Origin: CALKHQ01 sp050329975
GTDB lineage: Bacteria > Pseudomonadota > Alphaproteobacteria > CALKHQ01
Direction of reading: 5' to 3'
NCBI GenBank assembly: GCA_050329975.1
Contig: JBHJOG010000210.1
Span: 1 to 6,575 of the forward strand
DNA length: 6,575 nt
A model generated the notes under the pieces. The model ran no database searches, was not told where the DNA came from, and saw only the letters and a program-made list of their open reading frames with translations. Positions 1 to 4,423 of the stretch are shown here, piece after piece. Every line of letters starts with the position of its first letter. Position 1 is the stretch's first letter. The translations under genes and the position numbers were made by a program.

Positions 1-510
1 ATGCTGCTCGGCGGCGAGGGCATCGACACCGTCTCCTACGCCGGCTCCGACGCCGGGGTGACCATCAACCTGGGCAAGGTCACCGCCGCCTGCTTCTCGG
101 AAGGCATCGGCGGCCACGCCGACGGCGACGTGCTGAACGGCTTCGAGAATGTGTACGGGTCGGTCTACGACGACACCCTTACCGGCGACGACGGCGACAA
201 CGTGCTGTGGGGCAATGGCGGCAACGACGTGCTGACCGGCGGCGCCGGCGACGACACGCTGTGCGGCGGCAGCGGCTGGGACACCTTCGTCATGACCAAG
301 GGTGGCGGCCACGACACCATCACCGACTTCCAGACCCTGTTCGGGGCCAAGGACGTCATCGACTTCTCGGATTTCGGCATCGGCTATGCCGACCTGGTGA
401 TCCAGAACCAGGCGGGCGGCACGCTGATCACCACGCCCACCGGCGAGTCGGTGTTCCTCGAAGGCGTCAACGCCGCGAACCTGAACCCAGCCGACGACTT
501 CATCTTCTGA
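1..510 (+). CDS. RTX (hemolysin-type calcium-binding repeat) protein, C-terminal part, 5' end outside window
   Basis: This is the last 169 residues of a secreted RTX protein. The frame is open to the first base and the sequence starts inside a repeat (LLGGEGIDTVSY), so the ATG at base 1 is probably not the true start. Residues 11-60 follow the common RTX pattern of a Y-A-G-S-D-A-G-V stretch, then G-D-V-L-N-G-F-E-N-V-Y-G-S. Four consecutive nonapeptides of GGxGxDxL type follow at residues 62-97; in this family they bind Ca2+ and fold as a parallel beta-roll. Residues 98-169 form the usual repeat-free tail (HDTITDF, then a VIDFSDF stretch) ending in D-D-F-I-F. Such a hydrophobic tail after an acidic residue fits an uncleaved type I secretion signal. 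The catalytic or adhesive part, if any, lies upstream and cannot be named. Two cysteines (31 and 88) are unusual for a type I substrate. Family assignment is secure; export by type I is inferred. Confidence 0.9.
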   Translation: MLLGGEGIDTVSYAGSDAGVTINLGKVTAACFSEGIGGHADGDVLNGFENVYGSVYDDTLTGDDGDNVLWGNGGNDVLTGGAGDDTLCGGSGWDTFVMTKGGGHDTITDFQTLFGAKDVIDFSDFGIGYADLVIQNQAGGTLITTPTGESVFLEGVNAANLNPADDFIF

Positions 511-556
511 GCCGCCGGATCTTCTGAACCGACAGCGGCCGATCCGGTCCAGCCTG

Positions 557-598
557 CGGCCGGTCGCCCGTGCTATGGGTGGCCGGCCGTTCCCTTTT
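557..598 (+). terminator. Probable intrinsic terminator of the RTX gene
   Basis: The arms 557-569 and 577-589 pair over 13 positions, with two G-U wobbles and a 7-nt loop. They are followed by TCCCTTTT at 591-598. A GC-rich stem followed by a short T-run 47 nt past the RTX stop fits a Rho-independent terminator. The GTG at 570 that could extend arfB upstream lies in the loop, which argues against using that start. Confidence 0.6.
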
Positions 599-620
599 CG
601 CGCCCAGCAGGACGTCCGCC

Positions 621-1043
621 ATGATCCCGATCACTGACCACATCGCGATCGATCCGCGCGAGCTCGAGGAGAGCTTCATCCGCGCCGGCGGGCCGGGCGG
701 GCAGAATGTCAACAAGGTGGCGACGGCGGTCCAGCTCCGGTTCGACCTGATGGGCTCGCCATCGCTGCCGGAGGCGGTGAAGGCCAGGGCGGCGCGGCTG
801 GCCGGCCGCCGGCTGACTGCCGAGGGCGTCCTGGTGCTCACCGCGGCCCGGTTCCGCACCCAGGAGCAGAACCGGGCCGACGCGCGCGCCCGGCTGGTCG
901 ACCTGCTGCGCGCGGCGGCCGTCCCGCCGACCCCGCGCCGGCCGACCCGGCCGACCCTGGCCTCGAAGCAGCGCCGGCTGGAGGGCAAGGTGCGGCGCGG
1001 CCGGATCAAGCGGCTGCGCGGGGACGGCGCCGGCGACGACTGA
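621..1043 (+). CDS. arfB: Alternative ribosome-rescue factor ArfB (peptidyl-tRNA hydrolase, class I release-factor-like)
   Basis: This 140-aa protein should hydrolyse peptidyl-tRNA on ribosomes stalled at mRNA ends without a stop codon. It carries the catalytic GGQ at residues 26-28, inside the family signature RAGGPGGQNVNK, and has no codon-recognition domains, as expected for ArfB/YaeJ. The tail (about residues 100-137) is rich in Arg and Lys and includes S-K-Q-R-R-L-E-G-K-V-R-R-G; in E. coli ArfB the equivalent tail occupies the empty mRNA entry channel. Length matches the family (about 140 aa). I start at ATG 621 because MIPITDHIAI aligns with the family N-terminus and an AGGA lies 9 nt upstream; the longer GTG start at 570 falls in a hairpin loop. 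The gene is probably monocistronic, between the RTX terminator and a convergent OsmC gene. No tmRNA or arfA is visible here to say whether it is the main or back-up rescue route. Confidence 0.93.
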   Translation: MIPITDHIAIDPRELEESFIRAGGPGGQNVNKVATAVQLRFDLMGSPSLPEAVKARAARLAGRRLTAEGVLVLTAARFRTQEQNRADARARLVDLLRAAAVPPTPRRPTRPTLASKQRRLEGKVRRGRIKRLRGDGAGDD

Positions 1044-1102
1044 CCCGCGATCCGGTTCCGATGCTCGTGGTCGTGTTCATTGGATTTCATCCTGAGGCAA
1101 CG

Positions 1103-1128
1103 GCCCGCGCACCGGCCGGTGCGCGGGC
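1103..1128. terminator. Perfect 26-bp palindrome between convergent genes, likely bidirectional terminator
   Basis: The 13-nt arm GCCCGCGCACCGG (1103-1115) is followed immediately by its exact reverse complement (1116-1128). It lies 59 nt past the arfB stop and 20 nt past the OsmC-gene stop. In single-stranded RNA it would form a very stable hairpin from either strand. There is no T-run on either side, so termination would rest on the stem or on Rho. A role as a protein-binding site or dispersed palindrome cannot be excluded. Nothing else is evident in the 105-nt gap. Confidence 0.55.
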
Positions 1129-1148
1129 GTCCGGGAACAGGCGGCGCC

Positions 1149-1724
1149 CTACTCGGCCGCGACGGCGACCATGTCCTCGGCCAGGGTGCAGGCGACCGGG
1201 GTGCCGTTGGTGACCACGTCGAACACCGGGGAATAGGCCGGGCCCATCGCCATGAGGGCGCGCTTCTCCTCGGTGGTCAGGTCACCCTCGATGTCGAAAA
1301 CTGCCCGGATCCCCTGGTAGCCCTTGCGCACCGTCGGCGAGAGGCCGAGGAAGCCGCGCAGGTCCAGGTCGCCTTCGAACCGGGTGCGCACCGCCGCCAC
1401 CTTCATGCCGCGGGCGGCCGCGTGGTAGACGATCGAGGTGGTGAGGCAGCCGGCCAGCGCATGCAGCAGGTTCTCGACCGGATTGGGGCCCTTGTCGCCC
1501 GATAGCAGCACCGGCGGCTCGTCGTTCATCAGCACGAACGGCGTCTCGTGTGCGATCTCCTGGCGGGTGCCGTGGAAGTCGGTGACGGTCGAGCGGTTGA
1601 GGCCGCCGCCCATCCATTCGTTCTGCAGCCGGAACTCGAACCGGGCGAGCTGCGGATCCGCCTTCACCGCATCGATGGTTGCGAACAGCGCGGTGCGGTC
1701 GACGCCGTTGATCATGTCTTGCAT
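1149..1724 (-). CDS. OsmC family protein
   Basis: This 191-aa protein belongs to the OsmC/Ohr superfamily, whose characterised members reduce organic hydroperoxides with a reactive cysteine. The diagnostic region is residues 79-106: GPNPVENLLHALAGC, with Cys93 as the expected reactive residue, then LTTSIVYHAAARG. It continues with EGDLDLRGFLGLS (117-129), VRKGYQGI and SPVFDVVTNGTPV (165-177). Ohr has its second catalytic Cys in a CPxS motif where this protein reads SPVFD; the only other Cys is 179, about 14 residues later. From memory, the SPVFD form is typical of a one-cysteine subfamily, so classical Ohr peroxidase chemistry should not be assumed. The first 30 or so residues are an extension before the core fold. 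The start at 1724 has AGGAG 6 nt upstream. The gene is divergent from a TetR regulator and its promoter is overlapped by palindromic operators, so it is the regulator's likely target. The protein should be cytoplasmic; no signal peptide is seen. Confidence 0.88.
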   Translation of the reverse strand: MQDMINGVDRTALFATIDAVKADPQLARFEFRLQNEWMGGGLNRSTVTDFHGTRQEIAHETPFVLMNDEPPVLLSGDKGPNPVENLLHALAGCLTTSIVYHAAARGMKVAAVRTRFEGDLDLRGFLGLSPTVRKGYQGIRAVFDIEGDLTTEEKRALMAMGPAYSPVFDVVTNGTPVACTLAEDMVAVAAE

Positions 1725-1773
1725 GGGACTCTCCTGTGACTTGGTTTCTCGTCCGCCGGCTCTACGTCCGGCT

Positions 1774-1791
1774 ACCAGACCGTCTGGTCTG
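1774..1791. promoter_or_regulatory. TetR operator 1 (overlapping the OsmC-gene transcription start)
   Basis: Two overlapping inverted repeats are visible. CAGACC-GTCT-GGTCTG has perfect 6-bp arms (1776-1791), and ACCAGAC-C-GTCTGGT has perfect 7-bp arms (1774-1788). The GACC-N4-GGTC core resembles, from memory, the E. coli NemR box (TAGACC-N4-GGTCTA). It sits about where minus-strand transcription of the OsmC gene would start. Confidence 0.75.
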
Positions 1792-1794
1792 TTT

Positions 1795-1824
1795 CAGATA
1801 GTACCGACCGGTCGGTCTTGTCAA
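1795..1824 (-). promoter_or_regulatory. Promoter of the OsmC-family gene
   Basis: On the minus strand a consensus -35, TTGACA, lies at 1824-1819. A -10-like TATCTG lies at 1800-1795 with an 18-nt spacer; TACTAT at 1803-1798 is an alternative with 15 nt. The spacer is filled by operator 2 and the predicted start point falls in operator 1. This is the arrangement expected for steric repression by the divergent TetR protein. The -35 is convincing and the -10 is approximate. Confidence 0.6.
1803..1818. promoter_or_regulatory. TetR operator 2 (inside the -35/-10 spacer)
   Basis: ACCGACC-GGTCGGT is a perfect 14-bp palindrome (1803-1816). Read as GACC-N4-GGTC (1806-1817), it has the same core as operator 1, and the two copies share GACCG-n-TC-n-GGTCT. 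The cores are 28 bp apart, a little under three helical turns. It occupies the spacer of the minus-strand promoter. Confidence 0.75.
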
Positions 1825-1852
1825 CGGATTATTCCGGGCTGGGGCCTTTCGC

Positions 1853-1883
1853 TTGCCAAACGCAGTGAGGGGGATCACATAAA
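1853..1883 (+). promoter_or_regulatory. Possible promoter of the TetR-family gene
   Basis: TTGCCA (1853-1858) and CATAAA (1878-1883) resemble sigma-70 elements, but the 19-nt spacer is longer than ideal. The start point would fall at about 1890, inside a degenerate third operator copy, which would fit autorepression. An alternative -10 is GATTAT at 1828-1833, with no good -35. This is tentative. Confidence 0.3.
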
Positions 1884-1899
1884 ACCGACCAGTTCGTTT
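1884..1899. promoter_or_regulatory. Degenerate third operator copy upstream of the TetR gene
   Basis: ACCGACCAGTTCGTTT matches operator 2 at 12 of 16 positions, and the left half ACCGACC is identical. The right half is eroded, so binding would be weaker. It lies 14 nt before the tetR start codon, just upstream of the ribosome binding site GGGAGG (1903-1908). That is a natural place for autoregulation. Confidence 0.4.
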
Positions 1900-1913
1900 G
1901 CAGGGAGGACGCC

Positions 1914-2564
1914 GTGAGTGCCAAGGGCGCGGCGACGCGGGAGAAGATCGTGGCAGCGGCGCAGGGGCTGATCCTCGATCGCGGCTACGCCGGGATGACG
2001 CTGGACGACGTCCTGGGCGAGACCGGGCTGACCAAGGGCGCGTTCTTCCACCACTTCAAGGGCAAGGCCGAGCTCGCCCGCGCCGTGGTCGAGCGCTTCG
2101 CCGAGAACGACTTCCAGCTGTTCGGCGAGATGTCGGCGCGCGCCGACCGGCTGGCCGACGACCCGTTCGACCGGGTGATGATCTTCCTCAAGCTGTTCGA
2201 GGAGTTCCTCGACGGTATCGGCAAACCCTTCCCGGGCTGCGTGTTCGCCTCCTACACTTATGAAAGCCGCCAGTTCGGGCCCGAGGTGCACGCCTATATC
2301 CGCGACCGCCTGCAGACCTGGATCGGCCAGTATGAGGAGAAGCTCGCCGCCCTGATCGCGGCCCGCCCGCCGGCCCGTCCGGTGACCGCCCGCCAGCTGG
2401 CGGAGATGATCGCCACCCTCGTCGAGGGCGGCTTCATGATGGCGAACGCGCTGGAGGACGCGACCTGGCTGCAGCGGCAGTCGGCGCAGTATCGCGGCTA
2501 CCTGGAGCTGCTGTTCCCGCGGCCTCAGCCGATCGAGACGCCGAGCGCGGCGCCGATGCCGTAG
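1914..2564 (+). CDS. TetR-family transcriptional regulator, probable NemR-like redox or electrophile sensor
   Basis: This 216-aa protein has an N-terminal TetR DNA-binding domain (about residues 8-55). The helix-turn-helix reads TLDDVLGETGLTKGAFFHHF (29-48), followed by KGKAELARAVV. The C-terminal ligand domain is all-helical. Its single cysteine, Cys109 in F-P-G-C-V-F-A-S-Y-T-Y-E, lies at the position where E. coli NemR has SGC with the sensing Cys106, as I recall that sequence. A thiol-based response to electrophiles or oxidants is therefore plausible but unproven. The start is GTG 1914, with GGGAGG five nt upstream. The gene is divergent from an OsmC-family gene and the shared gap carries three operator-like palindromes, so it most likely represses that gene and itself. 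Its last 40 nt overlap the 3' end of the convergent VIT-family gene; the last residues (about 205-216, Pro-rich) fall there and are probably a disordered tail. Confidence 0.88.
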   Translation: MSAKGAATREKIVAAAQGLILDRGYAGMTLDDVLGETGLTKGAFFHHFKGKAELARAVVERFAENDFQLFGEMSARADRLADDPFDRVMIFLKLFEEFLDGIGKPFPGCVFASYTYESRQFGPEVHAYIRDRLQTWIGQYEEKLAALIAARPPARPVTARQLAEMIATLVEGGFMMANALEDATWLQRQSAQYRGYLELLFPRPQPIETPSAAPMP

Positions 2565-3598
2565 GTGGCGGCAGCCGCGGCGGCGCCGATCAGCAGCATG
2601 CGCAGGCCGCCGAACAGCGCGCTGCGTCCGGAATAGAGGCTCAGCACCGCGCCGACCGCGAACAGCGCAGCGCCGGCGAGCCCTGCGGCGACCGGCACGG
2701 CGTCGCCGGCCGGCGCGGCGAGGAACGGGGCCAGCGGCAGCGCGGCGCCGACGGCGAAGGCAGTGAAGGAGGAGAGCGCCGCGCGGATCGGTGAGCCGAG
2801 CTGGTCGGGATCGAGGCCGAGTTCTTCGCGGACATGGGTGGCCAGCGCCGCGTCCGGGTCGGCGATCAGCTGCCGGGCGAACGCGCGCGCACTGTCGAGG
2901 TCGATGCCGCGGGCGTGGTAGATCAGCGCCAGCTCTTCCGCCTCCTCCTCGGGGTAGAGGTCGAGCTCCTCGCGCTCCTGGGCGATCTGGCGCTCGAACA
3001 TCTCGCGCTGAGTGCGCATCGAGATATATTCGCCGGCGGCCATCGAGAGGGCGCCGGCGACCAGCCCGGCGACGCCGCTGATCACGATGGCTGCCGCACC
3101 GGCCTGGGCGCCGGCGACGCCCATCAGCAGGGCCGTGTTGGAGACCACCCCGTCATTGACCCCGAACACCGCCGCCCGCAGCGCGCCGCTGGCGACGCCG
3201 CCATACCGGCGGCCGCCATGGTCGCCTGTCGGGTGGCCACCCGCCCCGGTGCCCGGCCGCGCACCGGGGCGAGTGGCGTACACGGAAAGCCCGCGCACCT
3301 TGGAAGCGGCGAGCAGCGGCCGGGTCGCCGCCGGCCCGGACTGGCGGGTCAGCCTGGCGATGAGCCGGGTGCGCAGCGACGGCGCGTAGCGCGGGACCCG
3401 GTCCAGGCCGCGGGCGAGGATCGAGGCCTGCGCGTCGGCGGCGTCTGCGAGCGCTCGGAACAGCGTCTGCTTGGCGGGATCGGCCTCGGTCTCGGCCACC
3501 GCGCGCGACAGATAGGCCGCCGTCTTTTCCGAGCGCCAGCGGCCGAGCAGCTGGCGTGAGTCGGGCTGAAAGGGATCAGGGGGCTGGGGGTCGGGCAT
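2525..3598 (-). CDS. VIT/CCC1-family iron or manganese transporter with degenerate ferritin-like N-terminal domain
   Basis: This 357-aa membrane protein moves Fe2+ or Mn2+ out of the cytosol if it behaves like its relatives (yeast Ccc1, plant VIT1, bacterial MbfA). The transporter half begins with the family signature ALRAAVFGVNDGVVSN (139-154). A second membrane segment follows (about 166-188), then a charged cytosolic loop (190-265) starting GEYISMRTQREMFERQ and rich in Glu (E-E-E-A-E-E-L); this loop is the metal-binding region in VIT1. About three more membrane segments follow (271-295, 300-322, 326-355). Residues 15-80 resemble the ferritin-like domain fused to many bacterial VITs, but the expected E-x-x-H iron ligands read A54-D-A-Q57. 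A Gly/Pro-rich linker (110-133) stands where the last ferritin helix would be. The motif KVRGLSVY (100-107) recurs, from memory, in a proteobacterial subfamily, so the loss may be subfamily-wide. It is the last gene of a probable operon, 21 nt after the YajQ-family gene. Confidence 0.87.
   Translation of the reverse strand: MPDPQPPDPFQPDSRQLLGRWRSEKTAAYLSRAVAETEADPAKQTLFRALADAADAQASILARGLDRVPRYAPSLRTRLIARLTRQSGPAATRPLLAASKVRGLSVYATRPGARPGTGAGGHPTGDHGGRRYGGVASGALRAAVFGVNDGVVSNTALLMGVAGAQAGAAAIVISGVAGLVAGALSMAAGEYISMRTQREMFERQIAQEREELDLYPEEEAEELALIYHARGIDLDSARAFARQLIADPDAALATHVREELGLDPDQLGSPIRAALSSFTAFAVGAALPLAPFLAAPAGDAVPVAAGLAGAALFAVGAVLSLYSGRSALFGGLRMLLIGAAAAAATYGIGAALGVSIG
3231..3270. repeat. 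Adjacent perfect palindromes inside the VIT-family gene linker
   Basis: GGGTGGCCACCC (3231-3242) is a perfect 12-bp palindrome. It abuts a 10-bp perfect inverted repeat, GCCCCGGTGC (3243-3252) and GCACCGGGGC (3261-3270), with an 8-nt loop. Together they encode residues 110-123 of the VIT protein, the flexible linker. The stretch CGCGCACCGG (3258-3267) also occurs in the intergenic palindrome at 1106-1115. Confidence 0.5.
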
Positions 3599-3619
3599 GG
3601 CTCGCCGCCCGGCCGCCGC

Positions 3620-4105
3620 TCAGTCGCGGAAGTTCACGTACTGCAGCGGCAGCTCGATCTTCTCGGCCTTGATCAGCGCGATCGCCTCCTGCAGGTCGTC
3701 GCGCTTCTTGCCGGTGATCCTGAGTTCGTCGCCCTGGATCGCAGCCTGGACCTTCAGCTTGGCGGTCTTGATCGCCTTGACGATCCGCTGCGCCAGCTCG
3801 CGGTCGACCCCCTGCTTGATCGCCACCGTCTGCCGCAGGGTGTTGCCGGACGCCGTCTCCGGCTTCTGGAAGTCGAAGGCGCCGGCGTCGACCTTGCGCT
3901 TGGCCAGGTGGCCGCGCAGCACTTCGTGGACCTGTTTCAGCTTGAAATCGTCGTCGGCCCGGATCAGCAGCGCCTCGCCGGTCCGCTCGATCGAGCAGCT
4001 GCTGCCCTTGAAGTCGTAGCGGGTGCCGATCTCGCGCATCGCACCCTGGACGGCGTTGTCGACCTCGGCCATGTCGGTGCGGGAAACCACGTCGAAGGTC
4101 GGCAT
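3620..4105 (-). CDS. yajQ: YajQ family (DUF520) nucleotide-binding protein
   Basis: This 161-aa cytoplasmic protein matches the YajQ family along its whole length. It has the N-terminal signature MPTFDVVSRTDMAEVDNAV (1-19), then REIGTRYDFKGS, a conserved middle, and the C-terminal YVNFRD. YajQ has two ferredoxin-like folds. Family members bind nucleic acids or nucleotides, and a Xanthomonas member has been reported as a cyclic di-GMP effector controlling virulence. Which role applies here is unknown. The start at 4105 is fixed by the family N-terminus; the open frame further upstream overlaps the neighbouring small gene and is not used. It lies 8 nt after the 45-aa basic-protein gene and 21 nt before the VIT-family gene, which suggests an operon. 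Nothing in the sequence shows a functional link to the transporter. Confidence 0.93.
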   Translation of the reverse strand: MPTFDVVSRTDMAEVDNAVQGAMREIGTRYDFKGSSCSIERTGEALLIRADDDFKLKQVHEVLRGHLAKRKVDAGAFDFQKPETASGNTLRQTVAIKQGVDRELAQRIVKAIKTAKLKVQAAIQGDELRITGKKRDDLQEAIALIKAEKIELPLQYVNFRD

Positions 4106-4113
4106 GGCCGCGC

Positions 4114-4251
4114 CTATTTCTTGCGCGCCGGGGCCGGCCTGGGCGGCGGCGGGGCGGCCCGCGACGGCAGGTCGGCTGTCGCAGACGGCTTGGCCTTCGC
4201 CTGTTTCGGTTTCTTGACTTCCCGGTTGCTCTTCTGCTGACCCTTGGCCAT
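4114..4251 (-). CDS. Small basic conserved protein (MAKGQ-type), function unknown
   Basis: This 45-aa protein reads MAKGQQKSNREVKKPKQAKA at its N-terminus, then a Pro/Ala/Arg-rich tail ending PAPARKK. From memory, short proteins beginning MAKGQ-x-x-SN-x-E-x-KKPK are widespread and uncharacterised in proteobacteria. Lysine and arginine make up about a third of the residues, so nucleic-acid or ribosome binding is possible, but no domain supports it. I start at 4251 rather than the more distal ATG at 4344 because the family N-terminus begins here and AGGGAA lies 6 nt upstream. It is the first gene of the probable three-gene operon. The tail looks disordered and would be poorly conserved. Confidence 0.75.
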   Translation of the reverse strand: MAKGQQKSNREVKKPKQAKAKPSATADLPSRAAPPPPRPAPARKK

Positions 4252-4339
4252 GACAGGTTCCCTGCTGCGCGCCGCGCGAGGACGGCGCGGAGGAGCCGCG
4301 CCATCGTCGGTCGCCGGATATGCGGGCGACGCGAGCGGT

Positions 4340-4348
4340 GTCATAGCA
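4340..4348 (-). promoter_or_regulatory. Possible extended -10 promoter for the MAKGQ-yajQ-VIT cluster
   Basis: On the minus strand TGCTATGAC (4348-4340) combines a TGn extension with a TATGAC -10. No good -35 lies at 17 nt, and extended -10 promoters can do without one. The leader to the start at 4251 would be about 80 nt. It lies in the 172-nt gap after the lipoprotein gene, the only space available for a promoter of this cluster. Confidence 0.3.
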
Positions 4349-4378
4349 CAGCTGCCGCCGCAATGGGCGCCGAAATGC

Positions 4379-4410
4379 GCGGCCCCGTGGGCCGCTCACC
4401 AGCGGCCGCT
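4379..4410 (-). terminator. Inverted repeats after the lipoprotein gene, possible terminator
   Basis: GCGGCCC (4379-4385) and GGGCCGC (4389-4395) form a 7-bp stem with a 3-nt loop. AGCGGCCGCT (4401-4410) is a separate perfect 10-bp palindrome. Both lie just past the minus-strand stop at 4424. On the minus strand the first hairpin is followed by GCATTTCG, a poor T-tract, so intrinsic termination would be weak. Confidence 0.35.
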
Positions 4411-4423
4411 TGTCGGCGACAGC

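Noticed and set aside
515..547. Inverted repeat CCGGATC/GATCCGG after the RTX stop
   Set aside because: The 19-nt loop and lack of a following T-run make it a weaker terminator candidate than the hairpin at 557-598.
570..620. GTG start 17 codons upstream for arfB
   Set aside because: It lies in the loop of the predicted RTX terminator and the added residues do not resemble the ArfB N-terminus.
2834..3559. 241-aa plus-strand frame opposite the VIT-family gene
   Set aside because: It is an antisense shadow of a well-supported membrane transporter; no domain or ribosome binding site is seen.
4310..4330. Inverted repeat GTCGCC/GGCGAC in the leader of the MAKGQ cluster, considered as an operator or riboswitch stem
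   Set aside because: Arms are only 6 bp with a 9-nt loop in very GC-rich DNA; no conserved riboswitch core or second copy is seen.
4106..4399. Upstream extension of the YajQ-family frame to 4399
   Set aside because: YajQ proteins begin at the MPTFDVVSR-type start at 4105; the extension overlaps the small MAKGQ gene and is compositionally unlike the family.
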